From Halomicroarcula saliterrae (GTDB lineage Archaea; Halobacteriota; Halobacteria; Halobacteriales; Haloarculaceae): 64,000 nt of DNA. A program made the translations under genes and the position numbers. Below the pieces are notes generated by a model. That model was not told where the DNA came from. It did not search any database and saw only the letters and a program-made list of their open reading frames with translations. The stretch lies in contig NZ_JAMQON010000009.1 of the NCBI RefSeq assembly GCF_031624395.1, positions 31,403 through 95,402 on the forward strand. Reading direction: 5' to 3'. Shown here piece after piece: positions 51,699 through 59,191 of the stretch. Each line of letters opens with the position of its first letter. Positions within the stretch are counted from its first letter, which is position 1.

Positions 51699-52292
51699 AT
51701 GAATCGCCGGCGTGCAGATACGGCTGCCGGCCTCCTCGTCGCGGCTATCTTTCTCTTTGGCGGAGTGCTCAGCTGGCAAGCATACCAGCGACAGCAAGCG
51801 TTCGAACAGATGGGGTCGATGATGGGGATGGGGTCGTCGATGGGCGCTGCGCACGGAACGAGTCCACTCTGGTACGTCTTCGGGACGCTCTTCGTCTCCG
51901 CTGTCGTGGGTGGCGGGTATCTCTTGGTTCGAGACGAGTTCACTAGCCCAGATGTAGAGACCCGTTCGCAGGCCCCAGCAGCGAATGCGGATGGTCCTGA
52001 GAGTACTGCGTCACCGGCGGAACAACCAGCTGGAGAGACTACTCCGGAATCGCAACCACAGGCCCGTGTGTTAGATCTCCTGCCAGAAGACGAGCGCCGA
52101 CTCCTCGAACCGGTGCTGTCCTCACCCGGCCTCACGCAAATCGAATTACGAGACCGCTCGGACTTTTCGAAGAGCAAGGTGAGCCAGACGGTCAGCGCCC
52201 TCGAGAAGCGTGGTCTGTTGTACCGCGAGCGGCAGGGACGAACGTATCGTGTCTATCCGAGCGATGATTTAGAGCAGGACCAGACGAGTTGA
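51699..52292 (+). CDS. Membrane-anchored winged-helix regulator
   Basis: 197 residues. Two membrane spans (AAGLLVAAIFLFGGVLSWQA and LWYVFGTLFVSAVVGGGYLL), joined by a Met-rich loop (MGSMMGMGSSMGA) that could meet metal outside the cell. A flexible linker follows, then a MarR-like winged helix (EDERRLLEPVLSSPGLTQIE, LRDRSDFSKSKVSQTVSALE, GLLYRERQGRTYRVYP). This is the haloarchaeal DUF7343-type layout. A one-component membrane sensor is likely. Confidence 0.75.
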   Translation: MNRRRADTAAGLLVAAIFLFGGVLSWQAYQRQQAFEQMGSMMGMGSSMGAAHGTSPLWYVFGTLFVSAVVGGGYLLVRDEFTSPDVETRSQAPAANADGPESTASPAEQPAGETTPESQPQARVLDLLPEDERRLLEPVLSSPGLTQIELRDRSDFSKSKVSQTVSALEKRGLLYRERQGRTYRVYPSDDLEQDQTS

Positions 52293-52484
52293 CGACCGGC
52301 CCCAGACCATTTATATTCAGAGTGGTTTTGGCGCATAACATTCGGAGATCGTCACGTTGGGCTTCGAAAATACCCAACTGGATTGATGGCTTAATCGCTC
52401 GAAATTTTCCGAAAGAGGCTCTCAAAGCCCATTATAGGATGAAGCCGAAATCGTGGAAAAATATGGTATCGTATAGACTTATAC

Positions 52485-53150
52485 ATGCACGTTGGCAACC
52501 GTTCGCTCGACGCGCATCGACTCCCGGAACCGCTGAATCGAATTGCCACCGTCGGCGAGAGACTGACGATTGTCGCCGTCGGACTGGTGGTAGTGGCCTT
52601 CCTGACGAACCCATCGCCCACCCAGGACCTGCTAGGGTGGGGGCTGCCGGTAACGCTGCCCGTGTCCCAGCCGCGATGGGGCCATTCGGTTGCGAGCTAC
52701 ATGATTGGCATGTGGCTTCTCGAGTTTACGTTCCCACTGGCACTTTTGGGGGCGTACGACCGGTGGGCTGACTCGATGACAGCGAGTCGCCGGTGGCTCT
52801 TGGCTATACCAGCAGTGTACATGCTCGTGCTGTCGCTGTACTGCCGAGTTGTTTACGTCCCGAACGTCACGCCGACGCCGCTGGGTCCCGCCGCAACCGC
52901 TTTGTGTTGGGCCTACTGTGCGACCGGTATTGGTCTCTGGAGTAACCTCGCTCTCGGTACGGCTGGTCTGGGACTGATTGCATGGGCTGCGTCCCGCCGA
53001 GAGTGGCAGTCGGATTGGCTGTTCGCGGTCCTATTCGGCGTCTTTTCGCTACCACTGGGCGTGCCAGCCATCTGGTATGGCTTCCGCTCCCGTCGTCGAA
53101 ACGACAGCCTCTCGAACACAGATGCCTCGGGTAGGTCTTATCTCTCTTGA
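52485..53150 (+). CDS. Polytopic membrane protein of unknown function
   Basis: 221 residues from ATG 52485 with five or six hydrophobic spans (LTIVAVGLVVVAFLTN, MIGMWLLEFTFPLALLGAY, LLAIPAVYMLVLSLYCRVVY, LCWAYCATGIGLWSNLALGT, WLFAVLFGVFSLPLGVPAIW). Two Cys in membrane span 4 are the only unusual residues. Not recognised. Confidence 0.6.
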   Translation: MHVGNRSLDAHRLPEPLNRIATVGERLTIVAVGLVVVAFLTNPSPTQDLLGWGLPVTLPVSQPRWGHSVASYMIGMWLLEFTFPLALLGAYDRWADSMTASRRWLLAIPAVYMLVLSLYCRVVYVPNVTPTPLGPAATALCWAYCATGIGLWSNLALGTAGLGLIAWAASRREWQSDWLFAVLFGVFSLPLGVPAIWYGFRSRRRNDSLSNTDASGRSYLS

Positions 53151-53159
53151 TGGTCGGAG

Positions 53160-53381
53160 TTAGGTGCAGTTGCTTTCGTCGGGGTTCCACTCACACGCAT
53201 CGCCCGCCACGAGATTGTTGTCGTCGATATATGCTGATAGGCAGGCGTGGTTACAGAAGTAGTTGGGTGACCCACAGTCATCGGTGCAGTCTCGGACACA
53301 GATTGGCTCGTGGTCGAAGATACGCGACCCACAGTACGCACATGCTTCGTCCGCGTCAGGTGTCTCGACGGTTGTTGACAT
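53160..53381 (-). CDS. Small zinc-finger/TRASH-like Cys-rich protein
   Basis: 73 residues with nine Cys: ACAYCGSRIFDHEPICVRDC, GSPNYFCNHACLSAYIDDNN. The paired CxxC and C-x3-C spacing fits a TRASH/treble-clef metal site. Such proteins act as small metal-binding or DNA-binding partners in haloarchaeal copper regions. Single gene, convergent with the membrane protein. Confidence 0.6.
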   Translation of the reverse strand: MSTTVETPDADEACAYCGSRIFDHEPICVRDCTDDCGSPNYFCNHACLSAYIDDNNLVAGDACEWNPDESNCT

Positions 53382-53697
53382 ACGTTTGCGAAGTGGCGCG
53401 TTACTGAAAATGGTTCTTCTGAGTATGACGGCTACTTCACCAGTACTTAGCTAATCGACTCTCTTGGCCACCGGACGCGAACCGTGATTGATCGAGGACT
53501 TCCATTTAGATGGACGCTTCTGGATACTTCTGAGACAACGGAGTTCTCCACACTGTCGAATTCGGGTGGTATGAACGGTCCTGTTTCTGAGAAACGATTA
53601 GAACGCTCTATACACGTTCTCGACCCCTCTCCTGTGTCAGTTCACACCCATCGTGATAACTCCAAAGCGGGCCTACGACTACCTGGGGAGAAAGACA

Positions 53698-54060
53698 ATG
53701 ACCAATTTCACCATCGGCCGCTGGCTGCTCGTAGCGCTCGCACTCGTCGGCCTCGCGCTGGCCCCGGGGCTGGGGAGCGCACACGGCAACGACACGACGG
53801 CAGATGACGCGCATCCGTATGACGAAACCGATGACGACTGGCCGACGTGGATGGAAGACCACATGACCGATCACATGGGTCCCGGCGCCGTTGAGTGGAT
53901 GGAAAACCACATGGGTGTGACCGTCAGCGAGATGGCCCGAGACCATGACGACGACCATAGCGGGACGTACGGACAGGACCACGCTGGCGACCACCACGGG
54001 CCCTTTGGACAGGGCCAGACTGACGACCACCGCGGAACGCACGGACAGGGCCACTGCTGA
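53698..54060 (+). CDS. Secreted His/Asp-rich small protein
   Basis: 120 residues from ATG 53698. A signal peptide (FTIGRWLLVALALVGLALAP, then GLGSAHG) is followed by a low-complexity His/Asp/Met region: MEDHMTDHMGPGAVEWMENH, HDDDHSGTYGQDHAGDHHGP. One terminal Cys. Divalent-metal binding outside the membrane is the obvious reading. It stands first in a row of small envelope genes (to 55352) on the plus strand. Confidence 0.7.
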   Translation: MTNFTIGRWLLVALALVGLALAPGLGSAHGNDTTADDAHPYDETDDDWPTWMEDHMTDHMGPGAVEWMENHMGVTVSEMARDHDDDHSGTYGQDHAGDHHGPFGQGQTDDHRGTHGQGHC

Positions 54061-54117
54061 AGACCCTGCCCAATTCGTATACATCGACCGACCACCGTGA
54101 CCGGACAATACAGAATC

Positions 54118-54486
54118 ATGACCCAACACACCACGCAGATTGGACGTACCGCTTATCGACTCACGTTATCCGTCGCCTTTGGGCTGGTCGTGACGACTGG
54201 CACCGCTGCTGCCCACAGGGGCGGGGGCTACGGAGGTGGCATGATGGGGGGATCAACGATGGGGGGTAGCTGGGGACTTCTCGGCGGAGCGATGGGGCTT
54301 GGGGGACTCCTCTGGATGGGGCTGCTGGTCGCACTCACGCTGTACCTCGTCTGGATGGTCTGGGGTCGGGGAGACGACGAAGGCGGCGAGCGCTCGATGG
54401 TGGTCCTCCGCGAACGTTACGCGCGTGGTGATCTCTCAGATGAAGAGTTTGAGCGGAGGCGGGAACAGTTAGAGCGGTCCCTCTGA
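54118..54486 (+). CDS. SHOCT-domain membrane protein, Met/Gly-rich
   Basis: 122 residues from ATG 54118. Signal or first membrane span (AYRLTLSVAFGLVVTTGTAA), a Gly/Met/His-rich loop (HRGGGYGGGMMGGSTMGG), a second span (LLWMGLLVALTLYLVWMVWG) and a C-terminal SHOCT motif (LRERYARGDLSDEEFERRRE). The Met clusters suggest Cu(I) binding on the outside. Paralogue at 54984. Confidence 0.75.
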   Translation: MTQHTTQIGRTAYRLTLSVAFGLVVTTGTAAAHRGGGYGGGMMGGSTMGGSWGLLGGAMGLGGLLWMGLLVALTLYLVWMVWGRGDDEGGERSMVVLRERYARGDLSDEEFERRREQLERSL

Positions 54487-54577
54487 AACGGGTCTCGTAG
54501 CGATAGCGGAGGGACAGTTCCCGCGCGTACTTCATCTGGACACTACTGTTAAATATACAACAATTGTACCATGGCGT

Positions 54578-54979
54578 ATGAGCTACACGATGGAAACGTC
54601 AGCGACTGGTGACTTCGACAAAATGGTCGAACGGACCGTCGACGCGCTCGAAGACGAGGGGTTCGGTGTCCTCTGTGACATCGACGTTCGGAGCACGTTC
54701 GAGGAGAAACTCGGGGAGGAGTTTCGACAGTATCGGATCCTCGGCGCCTGCACCCCAGCGCTCGCACATGAAGGGCTGACTGCGGAGCGCGACCTGGGCG
54801 CACTCCTCCCGTGTAACGTCATCGTCTACGAGACTGACGATGGCGGTGTCACCGTGGGTGCTGTCGACCCGCAACAGCTCGTCGGCATCGCGGACAACGA
54901 CGCACTCAACTCGATTGCAACAGACGTTACCGACCGATTCGAACGGGTGTTATCGACAGTCGGCAACGGACCTCGGTAA
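54578..54979 (+). CDS. DUF302-family protein
   Basis: 133 residues. FDKMVERTVDALEDEGFGVL then DIDVRSTFEEKLGEEFRQYR, ILGACTPALAHEGLTAERDL, GALLPCNVIVYE is the complete DUF302 fold, with the single Cys pair (GACTP, LLPCNV) that is usual in metal-linked members. Soluble. It lies 4 nt before the next gene, so it is coupled to it. Confidence 0.85.
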   Translation: MSYTMETSATGDFDKMVERTVDALEDEGFGVLCDIDVRSTFEEKLGEEFRQYRILGACTPALAHEGLTAERDLGALLPCNVIVYETDDGGVTVGAVDPQQLVGIADNDALNSIATDVTDRFERVLSTVGNGPR

Positions 54980-54983
54980 TCGC

Positions 54984-55352
54984 ATGTCCGTCGACCACAC
55001 ATCCGACGGCCTGCTGCGCGCCGTCTTGCTTGTCCTCGCAGCCATCGTCTTGTTGCCGGTGTTGATGATGGTACTTGCGATGCCGATGATGGGGATGATG
55101 GGCTGGTGGTGGAACGGGGGGATGGCCGGGGGCCTTTCACCACTATGGGGCGTCGGGATGATGCTTGTCTGGGTGCTTGTTCTCGGTGGCATTGGGTACC
55201 TCTTGTATCGCGGCTTCGCCGGTCGCGTTGGTTCGTCCGGGACCACTGACCCTGCACTCCGGGAACTCCGGATGGCATATGCTCGCGGTGACCTCTCCGA
55301 AGAGGAATTCGAAGAGCGTCGTGCGAAACTTAGTCGCCAGAAGTCGAACTAG
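54984..55352 (+). CDS. SHOCT-domain membrane protein
   Basis: 122 residues from ATG 54984. Two membrane spans (LLRAVLLVLAAIVLLPVLMM and MMLVWVLVLGGIGYLLYRGF) flank a Met/Trp-rich loop (MPMMGMMGWWWNGGMAGG). The end is SHOCT (LRMAYARGDLSEEEFEERRA). Same architecture as the 54118 protein, so these are duplicates with exchanged spacing. Probably an envelope metal-binding or scaffold protein. Confidence 0.75.
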   Translation: MSVDHTSDGLLRAVLLVLAAIVLLPVLMMVLAMPMMGMMGWWWNGGMAGGLSPLWGVGMMLVWVLVLGGIGYLLYRGFAGRVGSSGTTDPALRELRMAYARGDLSEEEFEERRAKLSRQKSN

Positions 55353-55462
55353 CCCACCAGCAAGTCTCTGTGTGTACTGTGGCAGGAATTTTGGCAATGT
55401 GTTGTCTTGCCCAGAATTTGACTCAGGCCGTCATGGGAGCAACCAACAACTGGTCTCTGTGG

Positions 55463-55545
55463 CTACTGGTATTCGTCGGACCGAAACAGACCGAACAGGT
55501 GCCGGTGGCGGTCATCCGGGGTCGTCATCGCGCTATATCCCTTTC
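55463..55545 (-). pseudogene. Remnant of an ion-channel gene 3' end
   Basis: On the minus strand the frame reads AMTTPDDRHRHLFGLFRSDE then YQ and a stop (55463-55465). This matches the last residues of the channel at 56020-57009 (AMKTVDDRRRRLLGLLQSDE). The match also shows at DNA level around TGGCGGTCATCC. Only this tail is present, so a second copy of the channel gene once lay here. The rest of 55353-55647 holds nothing recognisable. Confidence 0.7.
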
Positions 55546-55647
55546 AAACTATCACAATCTAGCACAGTGAAGCTAGTGAAACACGACCGTGTCGAGTCTG
55601 GTAGTTTGAGACAAGAGTCGCCTTCATTCGTGTCTCTCAGCCAGACG

Positions 55648-55995
55648 TCATGATTGCTGTTCAGTCACGAAAGCGTGATAGAGGTAGTATGTCGTCAGCA
55701 AGATGATGAGACTTCCGCACGCAATGTCGCTCCAGAATATCAGCCCAGAAATGTCTCGATAGAGCGGAAAGGCCAGGAGGAGCACTCCAGCAGCTAAATT
55801 CACGCCCAGAGCACCGCCGTGCATCGACTCGCCTTCTACCGCGCGGCGACTGCTGTATCCCGCGACAACGACGAGAACGCCGCCAGCAAGGACATCGGCC
55901 CGGAAGAGCTCCACTGTCAGTTCGACTAGAGACGGTGCTGCCATCACCCAAGTTCCGACAGCAGCTACGAAGTAATGCGACCAGACTCTATTCAT
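55648..55995 (-). CDS. Small four-span membrane protein (SPW-type)
   Basis: 115 residues: spans at about 8-28 (YFVAAVGTWVMAAPSLVELT), 33-48 (DVLAGGVLVVVAGYSSR), 62-80 (LGVNLAAGVLLLAFPLYRDI), 85-105 (IFWSDIACGSLIILLTTYYL). The pattern of W-containing helices is that of SPW-repeat proteins of unknown role. Same strand as the channel 24 nt upstream; probably co-transcribed with it. Confidence 0.65.
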   Translation of the reverse strand: MNRVWSHYFVAAVGTWVMAAPSLVELTVELFRADVLAGGVLVVVAGYSSRRAVEGESMHGGALGVNLAAGVLLLAFPLYRDISGLIFWSDIACGSLIILLTTYYLYHAFVTEQQS

Positions 55996-56019
55996 ACCGT
56001 ACGAACCACCAACAGTGTA

Positions 56020-57009
56020 TCATTGGGGCCATTGGCGTTCGTCAGATTGCAGGAGTCCCAACAGGCGCCGACGGCGGTCATCCACTGTTTTCATCGCGTC
56101 ATGGAATTCCTCGGGAGCGACTGTCGGGACGCCACCCTCATGAACGTCGGAAATCGCTGGCACTGGGGGTGATTCATCAGCCGCTTGGACGAATGCGGTA
56201 TCAAGTGTCTCGAGATACGTACTGACGCTCGAGCGAGCCTGTCTAATGGCCAGAGCATTCGGTCGGTGTTGTTCCGGGACACCGAACTGGAGGAGTGTCA
56301 GCATCTCGTCGAAGACCGTGATGGTCGTTGCCGGGGCTCGCTCAGTGTCAGGTGTGTAGAAGTAATGGAGTATTGGATACGCCTTGTGATTCGAGGTAAG
56401 CGTGTTAATCTGCGTCGAGATAGTGTTTAGCGGGAGTTCGAGGCCCTGGAATCCCTCGCCGTTCCAACTCGTCGCTAGGATTTCGGTACTTCGAGACCCG
56501 AGCCCCGACAGACTAGTCGCAAGTGCCCGTTTCTGCGTGACGGCGCCAAGTACCGAGAGCACGTAGGTGACGCTCAGGGTTACGAAGAGCATCCCACTCG
56601 CGGTGGTGAGCGCCGTAACGACCTGCCAGACTCCATCCTGTGGTGTGAAGTCACCGTTGCCCATTGTGAACACCGAATAGCCGACGAAATACAGCCGCTC
56701 AGTCCACGATATCGGTCCTGCATCTCGCGTATCGATGAGCGCGTTCTCTGCACCGGCGAACAGGAACGTCCAGCCGACCCACAACAACGTAATCCAGACA
56801 ACCAGACTACCGATGAGGATCACTGGACCGGCGACCGATAACCACCGGGGGCGGTCGCTGGCGACACTTCGGAGTCCGTCCCACGTCCAGCCCATCAGTC
56901 GGCTTGTCATCGGTCCAGCCCCGCCCTCGACCCATATTGTCGTCCATAGCAGGTCGCCAACGGCAAGGAGGAGACACACTGAGCCGAGAACTAGATAGCC
57001 GTAGTTCAT
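56020..57009 (-). CDS. Two-pore-helix ion channel
   Basis: 329 residues. N-terminal span (YLVLGSVCLLLAVGDLLWTT), a second (LSVAGPVILIGSLVVWITLL), then the pore: LYFVGYSVFTMGNGDFTPQD with filter T-M-G-N-G-D, and a last helix (VTALTTASGMLFVTLSVTYV). The soluble C-terminus has about 160 residues, without an RCK-type nucleotide motif. The canonical potassium filter is T-x-G-[YF]-G-D; the Asn is unusual. Probably a K+-type or non-selective cation channel. Confidence 0.8.
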   Translation of the reverse strand: MNYGYLVLGSVCLLLAVGDLLWTTIWVEGGAGPMTSRLMGWTWDGLRSVASDRPRWLSVAGPVILIGSLVVWITLLWVGWTFLFAGAENALIDTRDAGPISWTERLYFVGYSVFTMGNGDFTPQDGVWQVVTALTTASGMLFVTLSVTYVLSVLGAVTQKRALATSLSGLGSRSTEILATSWNGEGFQGLELPLNTISTQINTLTSNHKAYPILHYFYTPDTERAPATTITVFDEMLTLLQFGVPEQHRPNALAIRQARSSVSTYLETLDTAFVQAADESPPVPAISDVHEGGVPTVAPEEFHDAMKTVDDRRRRLLGLLQSDERQWPQ

Positions 57010-57061
57010 CGGACGTTCTCACCGTCACCCTCAGTCACGCCAGCACTATCCAGCAGACGTC

Positions 57062-57349
57062 TCACTGTTGCATGCTATCGAGTATTTTGACAGCCCGGGA
57101 TTGCATATCGGCATCCAGCACTTCTTCACCGACGAGCAACTGGAGCGTGTCGTCACACTGGGGCGTCCCCATGGCTTCGAGAGCTTCCTCGCGGAACTGC
57201 GCCTCGATATCGTGGTTTCGGACGAGCGCAGCTAGTTCATCGCATTCATTGGCAGTCTTGAGGGCGTGAATTGCCTCTTTGCGGTCCGCTTCGCTTGCAG
57301 ATGAATCAGTCGCCTTCTCGACGTACTCGGTTGGGGTTCGTGAGCTCAT
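57062..57349 (-). CDS. HEAT-repeat-like small protein
   Basis: 95 residues from ATG 57349. Three helix pairs of a HEAT/PBS-lyase-like solenoid: DRKEAIHALKTANECDELAA, LVRNHDIEAQFREEALEAMG, QCDDTLQLLVGEEVLDADMQ, ending AVKILDSMQQ. Two Cys. These short solenoids bind partner proteins. Upstream of the channel on the same strand, 53 nt apart. Confidence 0.6.
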   Translation of the reverse strand: MSSRTPTEYVEKATDSSASEADRKEAIHALKTANECDELAALVRNHDIEAQFREEALEAMGTPQCDDTLQLLVGEEVLDADMQSRAVKILDSMQQ

Positions 57350-57424
57350 GGTTTTGTTGAGGTGCACGCGGGTGAGAACGGCGTGAGTGCCGCGGTTTGG
57401 TTACGCTGAATATCCGTTCGGGAC

Positions 57425-57630
57425 CTAGCCGGAGACGGCTGAACGGATTACGTCTGTGACACAGTCCAGCGTGTGGATACCGCTAGGGTCGTCTTCGTCG
57501 ACGATATCGACTTGAACTGCCAGCGCAAAAAGTGTAACTTGAGTGGAATTACCATAGCTGAGCACTCCGAGGATATCAGCTAGTAGCAACTGTCCAACGA
57601 CAATAGCCGGTAACCAATCCGCACAGCATC
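57425..57630 (-). other. Protein-like open frame without a start codon
   Basis: The minus-strand frame reads CADWLPAIVVGQLLLADILG and later FALAVQVDIVDEDDPSGIHT with TAG at 57425-57427. It has haloarchaeal composition and one hydrophobic helix, yet no ATG lies in the frame; it is closed upstream by TGA. It may be the tail of a lost gene. The rest of 57350-57673 holds nothing. Confidence 0.35.
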
Positions 57631-57673
57631 CGTATCAAGTCGCTTCTGTCGGAGGCACTAACGGTCTGTTGGC

Positions 57674-57994
57674 ATGACCAACGAGACAGAGACGGTCGAA
57701 GGCTACGTAATGGACGTCGGCTGTATCAGGAAGAACGCGCGTGACGAACTCCTGCAGAAAGCCCGTGTCCACACCCGAGACTGCGCGCTCATGGGTCACT
57801 GTGTCGAGAGCGGCTATGGTATCGTCACCGACGGTGACAGCCTTACAGTTCTCGACCCGGACGCAACACCGCATGTTGTCGACGTCGTCGAAGCCTCGGA
57901 CACAGCTGAGGGGATTCGACTCCATGTAGAGCGTGAACACCGCGACGGAGCGATGGAAACCACGGACGTTACTGAAATCGCGTCGACGGACTGA
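57674..57994 (+). CDS. Small Cys-containing conserved protein
   Basis: 106 residues from ATG 57674. VEGYVMDVGCIRKNARDELL, HTRDCALMGHCVESGYGIVT and SLTVLDPDATPHVVDVVEAS resemble small redox or metal-binding proteins with a Gly-Tyr-Val-x-D start and an ordered Cys pattern (C, C, C). It is convergent with the Lrp/TRASH regulator. The role in the metal island is unproven. Confidence 0.6.
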   Translation: MTNETETVEGYVMDVGCIRKNARDELLQKARVHTRDCALMGHCVESGYGIVTDGDSLTVLDPDATPHVVDVVEASDTAEGIRLHVEREHRDGAMETTDVTEIASTD

Positions 57995-58000
57995 GGCCGC

Positions 58001-58600
58001 TCACCCGTCGTTGGCAGCTGTCTGGAGCGTCTCGTACTCCTCTTTGAACGCGGACTCACACGATGTACAGCAGAGGTAGTACCGGCGTGTCTCCACTGTC
58101 ACCGAGACACCGTCGCCTCTGATGGGCTTGCCACACTGGACACACTCGATTGCGAGGTCGGCGTGGTCGATTCCCGGATTCCACACTGAATGCGACACTT
58201 TCCGAATCTCGTAGCTCTCGACACTCTCTTGGGTGAGTGTCTCGGTGACCAGCTCTTCGAGTTCTCGGTCGTTCATGAACGCGTGGACCGTCACGCGTGG
58301 CTCGAAGGACTGCACCACGTATTCGACCGCGTCGATGGCGGTGAGCGAGGCCACGAGAGCGTCAGCCTCTCCGGGCTCGGTTTGTATCTCGATGAGCACT
58401 GCATCGCCGACCCGGAGCATCGAGCGGTCGATATTCAGCGTAAATCCCTGGATGACGCCGAGTTCTTCCAGTCTGCTGACGCGGTTCGACACTGTCGGTG
58501 CCGAGAGGCCAACTTTCTCGCCGATCTCCGTGTACGACTGCCGGGCATCATCGAGGAGCAGTCGCAGTATCCGCACATCCGTGTCGTCTAGTTCACTCAT
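58001..58600 (-). CDS. Lrp/AsnC-family regulator with C-terminal TRASH domain (copper sensor type)
   Basis: 199 residues from ATG 58600. N-terminal helix-turn-helix (LDDARQSYTEIGEKVGLSAP, TVSNRVSRLEELGVIQGFTL), an RAM-like domain (VLIEIQTEPGEADALVASLT), and a Cys-rich C-terminus: IECVQCGKPIRGDGV, YYLCCTSCESAFKEEYE. This domain order is that of haloarchaeal and crenarchaeal copper regulators (CopR/CopT-like). Copper binding to the TRASH Cys would switch the regulator. It is divergent, 162 nt away, from the Csp-like gene, a probable target. Confidence 0.87.
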   Translation of the reverse strand: MSELDDTDVRILRLLLDDARQSYTEIGEKVGLSAPTVSNRVSRLEELGVIQGFTLNIDRSMLRVGDAVLIEIQTEPGEADALVASLTAIDAVEYVVQSFEPRVTVHAFMNDRELEELVTETLTQESVESYEIRKVSHSVWNPGIDHADLAIECVQCGKPIRGDGVSVTVETRRYYLCCTSCESAFKEEYETLQTAANDG

Positions 58601-58762
58601 TGCCGGATATCCGTTTTCGAACCACTCTAATCTGTGACCGGCAGGAGCAAGCTTCTCTAGACTGGCTTATAAGCAAGACCACCGAGTGGGGAAACTTGGC
58701 CGCCTCAGAGCCACACCTTCGAAGTGCAAAATGACAAAAATTTCACACCCCACTATCTGTGT

Positions 58763-59125
58763 ATGTCTCTCGCAGAGACGGCCGGGAAGATCGGCCACCT
58801 GGACGACGAGGAGCGTGAGTGTCTCGAAAACTGCTTCGAAGCCACCGAGGTCTGTGAGTGGTGTGCCGACGAGTGTGTGGGCGAGGGCGAAGAGATGGCG
58901 CGCTGTCTCCGACTCTGTCGGGACGTCGCCGACATCGCCTCCACGCACGCTCGGTTCATGGTGCGAAATTCGAACTACGATACCCAGCTCGCCCAGCTCA
59001 ACGCGGGGCTGGCCGAGGAGTGCGCCGAGGAATGTGAGCGCCACGACGCCGAGCACTGTCAGGTCTGTGCCGACGTACTCCGAGAGTGCGCGGAGTCCTG
59101 TCGAAACATGGCGTCGGGTAGTTAG
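58763..59125 (+). CDS. Csp-like four-helix Cys-rich protein
   Basis: 120 residues from ATG 58763 (MSLAETAGKIGHLDDEEREC). Cys pairs recur along amphipathic helices: ECLENCFEATEVCEWCADEC, CLRLCRDVADIAS, ECAEECERHDAEHCQVCADV, LRECAESC. Thirteen or more Cys line a four-helix bundle, as in bacterial copper-storage proteins (Csp/DUF326). No signal peptide, so a cytosolic copper buffer. Divergent from the Lrp/TRASH regulator. Confidence 0.85.
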   Translation: MSLAETAGKIGHLDDEERECLENCFEATEVCEWCADECVGEGEEMARCLRLCRDVADIASTHARFMVRNSNYDTQLAQLNAGLAEECAEECERHDAEHCQVCADVLRECAESCRNMASGS

Positions 59126-59191
59126 AACACCAGTGGCCATGAGATGAGTCAGGACCGACCACAAACCAACCGTCTCTTTTGACACAGACCA

